A stretch of 64,000 nucleotides of DNA from Brevibacillus thermoruber 423 (GTDB lineage: Bacteria; Bacillota; Bacilli; Brevibacillales; Brevibacillaceae). Both the position numbers and the translations under genes were made by a program. Location of the stretch: assembly GCF_000454065.1 (NCBI RefSeq), contig NZ_ATNE01000017.1:86247-150246 (forward strand). The letters run 5' to 3'. Of the stretch, positions 28,481 through 36,887 are shown one piece after another (the stretch's first letter is position 1; the number at the start of each line of letters is the position of its first letter). The notes beneath the pieces were generated by a model. It saw only the letters and a program-made list of their open reading frames with translations, ran no database searches and had not been told where the DNA came from.

Positions 28481-28560
28481 GATGGTGTGACACTCCAATC
28501 TGCACAGTCCTCTTCCGAATCCTAACTATTATACACCATCCGCCCTTGCTCTTACAAAGA

Positions 28561-28590
28561 AAACGCCCCGTGCGGACGACGGGACGCCGG
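28561..28590 (-). terminator. terminator after the PAS kinase gene
   Basis: GCGTCCCG pairs (one G-U) with CGGGGCGT, and TTTTCTTTG follows on the minus strand. Confidence 0.55.
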
Positions 28591-28606
28591 GCTGGATGAC
28601 GGTTTG

Positions 28607-30040
28607 TCAGAGATACGGGAGCAAGATGTGAAACGTGGTGCCGTATCCTTTGGACGAAACGCGGATTTGGCCGCCAATGTCGTGAATGATTTTCTGACAA
28701 ACGGAAAGCCCCAGCCCCGTCCCCTCTTCCTTGGTCGTAAAGAATGGATCGAAAATTTTGTCGATGATGTACAGCGGAATGCCCGGACCGGTGTCGTGGA
28801 TGTCGATGCTGACCTTGTCCCCGTCCGGATCGATGTGATGGGAAATGTGCAGCGTCCCCTGCTCCCCCATGGCCTCGATGCCGTTTTTGCAGATGTTGAT
28901 GAAGACCTGTTTGAGCAGTTCCGTGTCCCCCACCACCAGCGGAAGCTGTCCCCGCGAGGAGAACTGGACGTCGATACCGAACAGGAGCGCCTGCGACTCC
29001 ACAATCGGGAGAATCTCCTCAAACACCGTGTTCAAATCGACCAGGGAATACTGGACGTCGCGCGGCTTGCTCAGCAGCAGAAATTCGCTCACCAGCGAAT
29101 TGATCCGGTTGATCTCCGTCAGCATGATTTCCGTATAGGTCCGCTCCCGCTCCATGCCGTTGTCGCTGAAGGATTGCAGGAACATCTGCAGAAAGCCCTT
29201 GATCGACGTGAGCGGATTGCGGATCTCGTGAGCCGTGCCGGCGGCAATTTGTCCGATCATCGCCAGCCGCTCGTTCCGTTCGATTTTCTGTTCAAACGAG
29301 CGCAGGTTGGTAATATCCTTGAACAGGACGAAAGCACCGGCGGTTTTGCCGGCCTCGTCCTGAAGCGTATGGGCGTCCACGATCAATTCGTAGCGCTGGT
29401 TGTCGTTTGTCCAGGACGTGGCGATATTGTGCAGCTTCACCCCGTCGAGCAGCTCCCGCTTGATCAGGCGGTGCTCTTCGGGAATGCCGACAAACACATC
29501 GTCCACGTGCCGGTTGAGCACTTGCAGCCGCTCCATTCCGAGGAGTTTGCAGGCCGCATGGCTGGCTTCGACGATCCGTCCCTGTTCGTTGAGCACGAAC
29601 AACCCCAGGCTGGTATCGGTGGTCAGTTTTTCCATCAGCCGCTGCGACAGCGCGTAATCCGTCTCTTTGGTCAACTGATACAGGTGAACCAGAAACAGCG
29701 GCTCCTCCTCCGTCTGCTGCACCAAAATCATGGCCGGCGTTTTGCCGCTTCTGCCCTGCCTGTCACGCCATTCCACCTCTGCCGGCATGTCTGCCTCCGC
29801 TTCCCGGCGCAGCAGTTCCTGATACAGTTGTTCGATGGAACCCCGGTACGGCAGCAGGACGTGAAACGGCTGGTTCACGAGTTCTCCGCGTTGGTACCCG
29901 GTGACGCGAAGAAGCTGTTCATTCACTTCCACGATACATCCCGTTTGCGCCACCAGAAATACGGCAGTCGGGAAGTATTGCAAAAATTTCTGCAATCGTT
30001 TGGACGAACCGGCGAGATGTAACGAGAATGATGCACTCAC
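28607..30040 (-). CDS. soluble PAS-PAS sensor histidine kinase (sporulation-kinase type)
   Basis: There is no membrane segment. Two PAS domains (about residues 15-125 and 130-250) are followed by a HisKA domain with the phospho-acceptor box TAHEIRNPLTSIKGFLQ and a HATPase with N box INICKNGIEAM, DTGPGIP and GTGLGLSVC. This layout and the RNPLTSIKGF box resemble the KinA/KinE kinases that feed Spo0F. No response regulator is adjacent, which fits a phosphorelay kinase, but that role is inferred. The GTG at 30040 has GGGGGG 7 nt upstream; the frame runs on to 30082. Confidence 0.85.
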   Translation of the reverse strand: MSASFSLHLAGSSKRLQKFLQYFPTAVFLVAQTGCIVEVNEQLLRVTGYQRGELVNQPFHVLLPYRGSIEQLYQELLRREAEADMPAEVEWRDRQGRSGKTPAMILVQQTEEEPLFLVHLYQLTKETDYALSQRLMEKLTTDTSLGLFVLNEQGRIVEASHAACKLLGMERLQVLNRHVDDVFVGIPEEHRLIKRELLDGVKLHNIATSWTNDNQRYELIVDAHTLQDEAGKTAGAFVLFKDITNLRSFEQKIERNERLAMIGQIAAGTAHEIRNPLTSIKGFLQMFLQSFSDNGMERERTYTEIMLTEINRINSLVSEFLLLSKPRDVQYSLVDLNTVFEEILPIVESQALLFGIDVQFSSRGQLPLVVGDTELLKQVFINICKNGIEAMGEQGTLHISHHIDPDGDKVSIDIHDTGPGIPLYIIDKIFDPFFTTKEEGTGLGLSVCQKIIHDIGGQIRVSSKGYGTTFHILLPYL

Positions 30041-30177
30041 AGCTTGTCCCCCCTGACCCTTGACGTTTTTACAGGCAATCACCGCTCTCTACACATTCGT
30101 CACCCCATCAGGAATGACCTGCCTGAACAGAAGGATTCTGGAAGGAAATGTTTCGCTAGGGATCGTCAGAAATCAAC

Positions 30178-30210
30178 AAAAAGTGGCCTGTTCCTCACGA
30201 ACAGGCCACT
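30178..30210 (-). terminator. SRP RNA terminator
   Basis: The perfect 12-bp stem AGTGGCCTGTTC/GAACAGGCCACT has a 5-nt loop and is followed by TTTTTG on the minus strand. Confidence 0.9.
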
Positions 30211-30224
30211 CGACTTTCCTGGAG

Positions 30225-30495
30225 AAGACCGTGCACCTATCTTCGATACTCCCCATCCAAGCGTTACATATGGAGGCAGCTCAGACCAGGCTGCCCTGCG
30301 GCACACGCGATGATCCACTTATGGCTGCTTCCTTCCGGACCTGACCAGGTTCATGGGTTCGCGTTGCACAGGACCCGATCCTCAACACCGCCGCCCATAT
30401 GGCAGCCTTACATGAGAAGACCTCTGATAGGAATTCGACCCTGCTATTGCGGATTGCAGGTTACAGGGCACCGCAACCTCCCCGTCTAGCACGGC
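30225..30495 (-). ncRNA. scr: signal recognition particle RNA (scRNA, large Bacillus type)
   Basis: The SRP domain IV signature GGTCAGGTCCGGAAGGAAGC is read on the minus strand at about 30328-30347, inside a pairing that includes AACCTGG and CCATAAG. The 5' part CCGTGCTAGACGGGGAGG and CGGTGCCCTGTAACCTGC matches B. subtilis scRNA, which has the Alu domain. The ends are set by the promoter and by the usual length of about 271 nt. It is encoded upstream of dnaX as in Bacillus, with one kinase gene inserted. Confidence 0.93.
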
Positions 30496-30501
30496 ACAAT
30501 T

Positions 30502-30530
30502 AGCATACCAAAGAACAGGAATGATCGCAA
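30502..30530 (-). promoter_or_regulatory. scRNA promoter
   Basis: TTGCGA and TATGCT are separated by 17 bp on the minus strand. Confidence 0.65.
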
Positions 30531-30564
30531 GGCAAAAAGCCATCCATAACAGGAAAGGGTCCCC

Positions 30565-32358
30565 TTACGTGACGTTGGCCGCCGTTGTCTGCACATCATT
30601 CCTGGCGTCGGGCGAAGTCATGGCCGCGGCAATCGCCTCATACGCCCGGCAAAACGCACGGACGATCTCCGGGTCGAATTGAGTGCCGGAGCAGCGGACG
30701 ATTTCCGCATACGCTTCTTCTGCCGTCATCGCCTTGCGGTAGGAACGCGTCGATGTCATGGCGTCAAAGGTGTCGGCGACGGCCAGAATGCGCCCCAGCA
30801 GGGGAATGTCCTCCCCTTTCAGTCCGTCCGGATACCCGTTTCCGTCCCAGCGCTCGTGATGATGGCGGACGCCGGGACTGACGTGGGCCAGGCTCTCGAT
30901 CCGTTCCACGATGTCGGCTCCGATGGTGGTGTGCAGCTTGATCAGTTCGTACTCCTCGTCATTCAGCTTGCCTTCCTTCAACAGCACCCGGTCGGGAATG
31001 GCCACCTTGCCGATATCGTGCATCAGCCCGGCATAACGCAGATCGTTCCGGGAAATCGTTCGTTTTTTCGCGTCATCCCAATAGTCGTAGATAAGCAGCG
31101 CGTACCGGGTAACCCGCTCGCTGTGGCCGGCCGTGTACGGATCTTTCATCTCGACGGCCAGGTAAAAGCTGCGGACGATCTGGTCCATCCCTTTCTGCAT
31201 GTACTCCCGTTCCCGCCGGATCAGCGTGTCCAACTGTTCAGCCATCTGGTTAAACTTGTTTCCCAAGCGCGACAGCTCCTCCATCCCGTCCACCGGCACG
31301 CGAATGGAAAAATCCCCTTTCTGCAAGGCCTCCGTCGCTTCGACGAGGGTGGAAATCGGCCGGTCAATCCAACGGGCGACCTGCCGGGCCACAATGGCGG
31401 CAAACAGCACCACCAGCAGCGTGCCGATCAGCAAAATCAGCTCCAGCCGGCCGAGATGACGGTCAATCGCCGCGGCCGGCAGCAGTTCCACATAGGTGTT
31501 TCCCGTATGCGGGGACACGTATCGAAAGAGGTGCACCATCTCGTTCAGCCGGCTGTCATACCGCACTTCTTCCGTTTGGCCCGCATTGTGCATCCGTCCC
31601 AAATCGGCATAGGACTCCTCCTGCCGCCCTGCACCCGATGGCTCCGGCTCGACCCGAATCAGCAGGTGTCCGTCTGAGGCAAACACCAGCAGCGTGCAGT
31701 GGTGCCGCTTGGTGTCCGTGTTCAGCCACCTTTCCAGGAGATCGGGCTTCCATTCCGCCACCAGCACGGCGAACGGCCGCCCCTGCGCGTTCGTTACCGG
31801 CTGCACCGCGTACAGCCAGGACGGATCGGCCCCCGCTTCCGCTCCAGGCAGCAACCGGGGAGCGCCGCGCTCATCCTCCAGTGTGTCGCGGTACCATGAC
31901 AGACGGCGGAAGTCTCCGCCCGTCCAGTGCGCGTCGGGAAACAGGGAGAGACGTCCACCGTCGTCGGCGAGCAGATGGACATTGCGGACGGAGGGGTTCC
32001 TGCGCTGAAAGTCCCGGAACAGTTTCTCCGCCGCAGCCGTTTGTGCGCTGCGCGGCAAAAGCGCCAACTGTCCCTCCGTTCCGCGCACGGCCGGTTCGTC
32101 AGCCAGCCGTTGGACGCTGTCCAGCAAAAGCTGGGCATACAGCGAAAACTGCTCGTCCGTGTGCCGCAAACGCTCGCGAATGCTGGTGGCGTACTGTTCG
32201 TACACCGCCGTTTTCGCCGCGTCGTAATTGACAAAGCTGACGACGAGTATCGGGATCAGGCACAAGCACAACAGTGCTGCAAATAAGCGGTCTCTTACCT
32301 TGGTAAACAACGGCCTCCCCCTTGTTTCGCCTGCTTCCTTTCCCGAGGTGGACGGCAT
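30565..32358 (-). CDS. dCache-HAMP-HD-GYP protein, putative c-di-GMP phosphodiesterase
   Basis: A membrane segment (about 25-44), a long extracytoplasmic Cache-like sensor region (about 45-285), a second membrane segment (about 287-308), HAMP (about 310-362) and an HD-GYP domain (about 385-560) occur in that order. Catalytic motifs GHSERVTRYA, LMHDIGKVAIPD, HTTIGADI, HHHERWDGNGYPDGL and VADTFDAMTS are intact, so cyclic di-GMP hydrolysis is likely. GGAGGG lies 5 nt before the ATG at 32358. No cyclase or riboswitch is next to it. Confidence 0.88.
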   Translation of the reverse strand: MPSTSGKEAGETRGRPLFTKVRDRLFAALLCLCLIPILVVSFVNYDAAKTAVYEQYATSIRERLRHTDEQFSLYAQLLLDSVQRLADEPAVRGTEGQLALLPRSAQTAAAEKLFRDFQRRNPSVRNVHLLADDGGRLSLFPDAHWTGGDFRRLSWYRDTLEDERGAPRLLPGAEAGADPSWLYAVQPVTNAQGRPFAVLVAEWKPDLLERWLNTDTKRHHCTLLVFASDGHLLIRVEPEPSGAGRQEESYADLGRMHNAGQTEEVRYDSRLNEMVHLFRYVSPHTGNTYVELLPAAAIDRHLGRLELILLIGTLLVVLFAAIVARQVARWIDRPISTLVEATEALQKGDFSIRVPVDGMEELSRLGNKFNQMAEQLDTLIRREREYMQKGMDQIVRSFYLAVEMKDPYTAGHSERVTRYALLIYDYWDDAKKRTISRNDLRYAGLMHDIGKVAIPDRVLLKEGKLNDEEYELIKLHTTIGADIVERIESLAHVSPGVRHHHERWDGNGYPDGLKGEDIPLLGRILAVADTFDAMTSTRSYRKAMTAEEAYAEIVRCSGTQFDPEIVRAFCRAYEAIAAAMTSPDARNDVQTTAANVT

Positions 32359-32657
32359 AGGCTCCCTCCGACTCTGCACACGCTGGGAAAATCTCCAGCC
32401 GTCCGGGAACGATGCTCACATCGGTGACATTCTTTACCTACCACGCGAAAGCAGAGCGTAAACCTCTTCCTGGCGTTTTTGCAGAAAGGTTCCAATCCTT
32501 TCATGGACAACCGCACGCCGCCGAACCGCCCACGGCCGTCTTCTCCTCCCGCGCTGTCCCGGGAGAACCGGTCAGCCTGCTGCAGGGGACTGGCGTCGCC
32601 ATCATCCCGCTCGGCATCGCCTGCCCGGCATGGTCACGCTGCCGGGAAAACAAAAAA
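32359..32657. other. intergenic stretch without a recognisable gene
   Basis: This leader region of the HD-GYP gene shows no open frame with a ribosome site. I looked for c-di-GMP riboswitch cores and saw none. Confidence 0.4.
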
Positions 32658-32693
32658 CTCCCTCGTTCCCGCAACGACGGGAACCGGGGGAGT
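32658..32693 (-). terminator. purine permease terminator
   Basis: ACTCCCCCGGTTCCCG pairs (one bulge) with CGGGAACGAGGGAGT and is followed by TTTTTTGTTTT on the minus strand. Confidence 0.85.
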
Positions 32694-32715
32694 TTCCTTG
32701 CGCCTGCCGGACATG

Positions 32716-34011
32716 CTAGTGCGGCAGAAACGCCAATTGATAGGCAAACAAAGCGGCAAACAGGTACACCAGGGGATGGGCCTCCCGCCACTTGCCCCTG
32801 AGCGCCTTCATCAACGGATAGGAGATAAAGCCGAGCGCGATCCCCGTCGCAATGCTGGAGGTAAGCGGCATGCTGACGATCACGAGAAAGGCGGGAAACG
32901 ACTCGTCCATCTCCTCCCAATGGATATGGCGCACGCTGCCGAGCATCAGCGAACCGACGACGATCAGGGCCGGCGCGGTGATGGCGGAGAGGCCGGAGAC
33001 GGCGCTGACGAGCGGACTGAAAAACGCGGACAGGCCGAACAGCACGGCCACCACGAGAGCGGTCACCCCCGTGCGTCCGCCCGCCGCCACTCCGGAGGCC
33101 GACTCGATGTACGCCGAAGTGGGGCTGGTGCCGAACACGGAGCCGATCAAGGTGGCCACCGAGTCGGCAAACATCGCCCGCTCCGCCCGCGGCAGCCTGT
33201 TGTCCACCAGCAGCCCGGCCTGTTTGCTCACGCCGAGCACCGTCCCTGTCGTGTCAAACAGGGTCACCAGCAAAAACGAGAAGACGACCGCGTACAGCCC
33301 GTATTGACCGACGTCGGAAAAGGCCTGTACGGGATTGGAGACGATCAGCCCCTCCGGCAGCGTGGGCACGGACACGATCCCCTTTTCAAACGAGAGCTGA
33401 CCCGTGAAATAGGCGATCAGCCCGGTCGCCACCATCCCGAAAAACAGCGCGCCGTTCACATTGAGCGACAGCAGCACCAGGGTGACGAACAAGCCGATCA
33501 AGGCCAGCACAACCTTTGGCGAGTGAAGATCGCCCAGCGTCACCAGGTTGGTCGGGTGGGCGGTGACCAGACCGGTCAAACGCAGGCCGATAAAGGCGAT
33601 AAACAGGCCGATCCCGGCGGTGATGGCGTGTTTCAGATTGTCCGGGATCACCTCGATCAATTTGGAGCGCAGCGGTGTCAGCGACAGCAGCACAAACAGC
33701 ACCCCCGCCACAAACACGGCAGAAAAGGCGATCGCATACGTCAGTCCGCCCTCCGCTTTGACCACCGAGTAGGCAAAGTACGCATTCAGCCCCATCGCCG
33801 GCGCGATGGCGATCGGGTAGTTGGCCCACAATCCCATGATCGCGGTCCCCACGATGGTGGCGATAATGGTCGCCGTAAATCCCTGTTCAAACGGGAGCCC
33901 GGCGTCCGCGAGAATCAGCGGGTTGACCACCATGATGTAGGCCATGGTGAAAAACGTGGTAACCCCCGCGAGAAGTTCCTTTTTCCATGAAAACGACCGA
34001 TGAGCTTTCAT
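32716..34011 (-). CDS. AzgA-type hypoxanthine/guanine/adenine permease
   Basis: This is a nucleobase:cation symporter of the NCS2/AzgA branch with about 12 membrane segments. Family motifs are FFTMAYIMVVNP, the MGLNAYFAY segment, SFLLVTLFDTTGTVLG, FGTSPTSAYIESASG and GRTGVTALV. It has 431 residues; B. subtilis PbuG and PbuO are relatives. GGGAG is 11 nt before the ATG. I see no purine riboswitch in the 215-base leader. Whether guanine, hypoxanthine or adenine is preferred cannot be told. Confidence 0.9.
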   Translation of the reverse strand: MKAHRSFSWKKELLAGVTTFFTMAYIMVVNPLILADAGLPFEQGFTATIIATIVGTAIMGLWANYPIAIAPAMGLNAYFAYSVVKAEGGLTYAIAFSAVFVAGVLFVLLSLTPLRSKLIEVIPDNLKHAITAGIGLFIAFIGLRLTGLVTAHPTNLVTLGDLHSPKVVLALIGLFVTLVLLSLNVNGALFFGMVATGLIAYFTGQLSFEKGIVSVPTLPEGLIVSNPVQAFSDVGQYGLYAVVFSFLLVTLFDTTGTVLGVSKQAGLLVDNRLPRAERAMFADSVATLIGSVFGTSPTSAYIESASGVAAGGRTGVTALVVAVLFGLSAFFSPLVSAVSGLSAITAPALIVVGSLMLGSVRHIHWEEMDESFPAFLVIVSMPLTSSIATGIALGFISYPLMKALRGKWREAHPLVYLFAALFAYQLAFLPH

Positions 34012-34178
34012 GATGACTTGTTCTCCCGTCCGTTACTAGATTCACACGTTACCAGTATGTACGATCCGGGCTCACCGTATCAAGGGGCACGGCGGTCCCG
34101 GCCGGGCAGAACGGCTGCGGCGCAGGCTCCGCGGCCAGCACACCAGCGCGGTGTCGAAAACAGCAAAAAATCCACAGC

Positions 34179-34210
34179 AAAAAATCCTCCGTCGGCTTCG
34201 GAGGATTTTT
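34179..34210. terminator. bidirectional terminator
   Basis: AAAAATCCTCCG/CGGAGGATTTTT with a 7-8 nt loop is a symmetric stem with T-runs on both strands; it closes the flavohemoglobin gene on the minus strand. Confidence 0.8.
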
Positions 34211-34227
34211 GCCGGGATCATGATTCG

Positions 34228-35448
34228 TTACGCGTTCAGGCTGCCCATCGGCCCGAAGAATTCGAAGTGGATGCGTTCTTCCGGCACGCCCCAGTCTTGC
34301 AGCGCCCGGTAGACGGTTTTCATGAACGGCACCGGTCCGCAGAAGTAAAAATCGGCCTGGTTGTCGGGCAGTATCGACTGCAGCCACGGCAGGTCGATGT
34401 AGCCTTCCTTGTCAAAACGGCGCTCGGCCCGGTCGTCTTCGGTCGGCTGCGAATATACTACATGGAAGGACAGCGCCTCGTGCCGATCGGCCAGCGCGGC
34501 CACGTGCTCCTTCAGCGCGTGCGTCCGGCTGCTGCGCGCGGCGTGGATAAAGTGAACGCGCCGCTGCGGCTGCCGCTCCACCAGCGTATTCAGCATGCTG
34601 ACCAGCGGGGTGAGGCCGACGCCCCCGCTCAGCAGGACGACCGGCGTCTCTATTGACGTATCCAGCACGAAGTCGCCTGCGGGCGCGCTGATGGGCAGCA
34701 CGTCTCCTTCCCGGACGTGGTCGTGCAGGTAGGTGGAGACGATGCCTGCCGGTCTGCCTTCCGCGGCATCTTCCCGTTTGACGCTGATCCGGTAGTAATC
34801 CTTGCCCGGGCTGTCCGACAGGCTGTACTGACGGATGTGCGTGTAGGTTTCGCCCGGAATCGCCAGTTTCACGCTGATGTACTGCCCCGGCTGGAACGTC
34901 GAAATGGGGCCGCCGTCCTGCGGTTTCAGGTAGAACGAGGTAATCACGTCGCTCTCTTTCACCTTTCGGACCACGACAAAGTTGCGAAAATCCCGCCAGC
35001 CGCCGGGCGCCTGCTCCGCTTCGCGGTACAATTCGTCCTCCACGCTGATGAACACGTCGGCGATGACGCCGTACGCTTCCGCCCACGCGTTGATGATCTC
35101 GTCGGTCGCCGCGTCGCCGAGCACGTCCTTGATCGCCGCGAGCAGGTTTTTCCCGACGATCGGGTAGTGCTCCGGCTTGATGCCCAAACTGCGGTGTTTG
35201 TGGGCGATTCGCTTGACTTCCGGCAGGATGGCTTCCAGGTTTTCAATGTTGGCCGCCGCCGCATAGACCGTGTTGGCCAGCGCCGTCTGCTGACGCCCCT
35301 GCTTTTGGTTGACGTGGTTAAAAATATTCAGCAGTTCCGGATGGTTGGTCAACATCATCTTGTAAAAACGGGTCGTAATCGTCTTACCATGTTCCCTAAG
35401 TACAGGAACAGTCGACTTGATGATTTCTATCGTTTGTCGGTTCAGCAT
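34228..35448 (-). CDS. hmp: flavohemoglobin (nitric oxide dioxygenase)
   Basis: Hmp converts NO to nitrate with O2 and NAD(P)H. The globin domain (1-138) contains [14 protein letters not shown] and the proximal-histidine segment [12 protein letters not shown]. An FAD domain with [12 protein letters not shown] follows, then an NAD domain with [15 protein letters not shown] and the C-terminal [11 protein letters not shown]. It has 406 residues. The upstream region holds an FNR-like box placed at -41.5 and a further palindrome over the -10. Confidence 0.96.
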   Translation of the reverse strand: MLNRQTIEIIKSTVPVLREHGKTITTRFYKMMLTNHPELLNIFNHVNQKQGRQQTALANTVYAAAANIENLEAILPEVKRIAHKHRSLGIKPEHYPIVGKNLLAAIKDVLGDAATDEIINAWAEAYGVIADVFISVEDELYREAEQAPGGWRDFRNFVVVRKVKESDVITSFYLKPQDGGPISTFQPGQYISVKLAIPGETYTHIRQYSLSDSPGKDYYRISVKREDAAEGRPAGIVSTYLHDHVREGDVLPISAPAGDFVLDTSIETPVVLLSGGVGLTPLVSMLNTLVERQPQRRVHFIHAARSSRTHALKEHVAALADRHEALSFHVVYSQPTEDDRAERRFDKEGYIDLPWLQSILPDNQADFYFCGPVPFMKTVYRALQDWGVPEERIHFEFFGPMGSLNA

Positions 35449-35484
35449 GTTCGCTCCTCCTCGACGATACCGTGATCGTTTGTG

Positions 35485-35535
35485 ACGCCTTCAGTATAAG
35501 GCGTTGAGATCTTTTTCACTGTGATTGCAATCACA
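35485..35535 (-). promoter_or_regulatory. hmp promoter with FNR-type box and -10 palindrome
   Basis: TGTGATTGCAATCACA (35520-35535) is a perfect TGTGA-N6-TCACA FNR/CRP-type palindrome. The -10 TATACT is at 35493-35498, so a start near 35486 puts the box centre at about -41.5, the class II activator position. The perfect 7-6-7 palindrome ACGCCTTCAGTATAAGGCGT (35485-35504) spans the -10 and start, as expected for a repressor site. Confidence 0.7.
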
Positions 35536-35714
35536 TCGCAAGTGGAGGTTTTGTGAACACCTGAGCAGCGCGAATGATGCCTGTCCGCCTGCCGCAATCC
35601 CTCCGTCTCCGGTCTGACCTGCGGATCGCGCTTGCGCCGGTTGGGGGGATTTGGAAATATGAGGTACAATAAAGAAGCAGTCATGAATGTTCATCTCGAC
35701 AGGGAGGTAGCAGA

Positions 35715-36023
35715 ATGGATCACAAGGGAGTCAAGGCGATCACCCATGCCAGCACGTTTTTCGCGCCAATCCTGGTGCCGCTGGTTGTCTGGCTGCTGAT
35801 GCAGGACCGGGACGTAAAAAACCTGGCCCTGCAGGCATTGCTGTTTCATATCATCATGAGCGTACTCCTCTCGATTTCCTGGGCGCTCTCATTTGTCCTG
35901 ATCGGCATCCCGTTCCTGCTGGCATTTGGCTTTATGGCACTCTACTATCCGATCAAGGGGATCATTTACGCGCTGCAGGACAGACCGTTCCGCTATCCGG
36001 TCATCGGATCGCTGATCGGCTAG
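35715..36023 (+). CDS. DUF4870-type small membrane protein
   Basis: The protein has 102 residues and three hydrophobic segments (about 10-28, 38-58, 60-85). THASTFFAPILVPLVVWLL and the LALQALLFHI region fit the DUF4870/Tic20-like family; function is unknown. GGGAGGT lies 6 nt before the ATG. A TACAAT -10 at about 35665 with a poor -35 may serve it. Confidence 0.75.
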   Translation: MDHKGVKAITHASTFFAPILVPLVVWLLMQDRDVKNLALQALLFHIIMSVLLSISWALSFVLIGIPFLLAFGFMALYYPIKGIIYALQDRPFRYPVIGSLIG

Positions 36024-36042
36024 ACGGACACCACGGAAAAGG

Positions 36043-36066
36043 CGGGAGTGAAACGCTTCACTCCCG
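36043..36066. terminator. terminator hairpin shared by convergent genes
   Basis: CGGGAGTGAA pairs with TTCACTCCCG around a 4-nt loop, with a weak CCTTTTCC tail on the minus strand. It contains the stop codon of the minus-strand gene fragment. Confidence 0.55.
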
Positions 36067-36291
36067 GGTCGGAAAGCGGGGAGTCGGCTTTTTTTCCGCC
36101 AGCACGCTGCCAACGAAGACAAACCCTTGATTGACGGCATCGGCAACGGAGTGCATGGCCGAGGCAAACATCGCCCCGCTTCCGCTTATCAAGGCCGCTG
36201 CCCCTTTCACCAGGGCCAAACCGGCATTTCCCACCGCTGCCGTGGCGGAAGACGTATTCCCCTTTTTGATCCACTTCCAGATGGATTCCAT
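36058..36291 (-). pseudogene. truncated cation diffusion facilitator (N-terminal fragment)
   Basis: The 77 residues cover only the first one to two membrane helices of a CDF metal-efflux protein: NAGLALVKGAAALISGSG, then SAMHSVADAVNQGFVFVG with the HxxxD site, and LAEKKPTPRFPT. Intact proteins continue FGxGRxRY and are about 300 residues. Here a stop lies inside a terminator hairpin right after RFPTRE. AAGGGGG is 5 nt before the ATG, and a good promoter remains upstream, so the fragment could still be made. It sits beside arsenic genes. Confidence 0.7.
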
Positions 36292-36377
36292 GAGAACCCC
36301 CTTTTCAGACATGACTCATCATGAACATGGGAGGCAATCAGCCTCTCCTGTCTCCGGAAATCTTGCGTTTGGAAATT

Positions 36378-36406
36378 ATTGTAGAAGAAAAAAGGGAGGC
36401 GATCAA
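36378..36406 (-). promoter_or_regulatory. promoter of the CDF fragment
   Basis: TTGATC and TACAAT are separated by 17 bp on the minus strand, divergent to the arsR promoter. Confidence 0.55.
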
Positions 36407-36425
36407 ACATGCGAGGTGGTATCTA

Positions 36426-36478
36426 TTGACAGCGAAAAACCGCAGGGTGTATGCTTATTACATCAAAAAAAATTGATG
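36426..36478 (+). promoter_or_regulatory. arsR promoter and operator
   Basis: TTGACA (36426-36431) and TATGCT (36450-36455) have an 18 bp spacer. The inverted repeat CATCAA-N6-TTGATG (36461-36478) covers the start point, as expected for autorepression by ArsR. Confidence 0.75.
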
Positions 36479-36492
36479 AAAGGGACGACACC

Positions 36493-36819
36493 ATGAAACA
36501 GCCTCAGGCAGCCATCGAACCTACCGACGCCTTCTTTGAACAGTACGAAGCCAAATTCAAGGCATTGGCGGACAGCAAGCGCCTGCGAATCATGCACGAA
36601 CTCACCCGGCGGGGCAGCGTGTGCGTCTGTGATCTGGCGGACGTGATGGGGATGGCGCAATCGAAACTTTCCTACCACCTGAAAATCCTGCTGGACGCTG
36701 AACTGATCACCAGGGAATCGGACGGGGTCTGGAATTACTACAGCTTGAACCACGCGGAAGTAAACCGCCTGCTTTCCGACGAACTGTGCTGCATCTTTCG
36801 CCGCAGCGGCTGCTGCTGA
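36493..36819 (+). CDS. arsR: ArsR-family metalloregulator (arsR-arsI unit)
   Basis: The winged-helix protein has 108 residues with RGSVCVCDLADVMGMAQSKL, where the CVC motif on the recognition-helix side is the typical As(III) site, then LSYHLKILLDAELI and WNYYSLN. The C-terminus carries more cysteines (ELCCIFRRSGCC). AAAGGGA lies 7 nt before the ATG at 36493. It is followed by arsI with two more CATCAA-type repeats between them, so both genes are likely derepressed by arsenicals. Confidence 0.9.
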   Translation: MKQPQAAIEPTDAFFEQYEAKFKALADSKRLRIMHELTRRGSVCVCDLADVMGMAQSKLSYHLKILLDAELITRESDGVWNYYSLNHAEVNRLLSDELCCIFRRSGCC

Positions 36820-36833
36820 TTTTTTTCTCTTTT

Positions 36834-36871
36834 CATCAAATTTTTTTGATGTTTATTTCAAAAATATTTGA
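36834..36871 (+). promoter_or_regulatory. ArsR-type operators before arsI
   Basis: The perfect palindrome CATCAAA-TTTT-TTTGATG (36834-36851) and TCAAA-AATA-TTTGA (36858-36871) resemble the operator before arsR. Confidence 0.65.
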
Positions 36872-36887
36872 TTTAGGAGGAGCTGCC

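Noticed and set aside
32359..32660. Possible c-di-GMP riboswitch before the HD-GYP gene.
   Set aside because: Neither the GEMM-I core nor a suitable hairpin arrangement was found.
34012..34180. Possible purine riboswitch before the AzgA-type permease.
   Set aside because: No three-way-junction core with the conserved loop sequences is visible on the minus strand.
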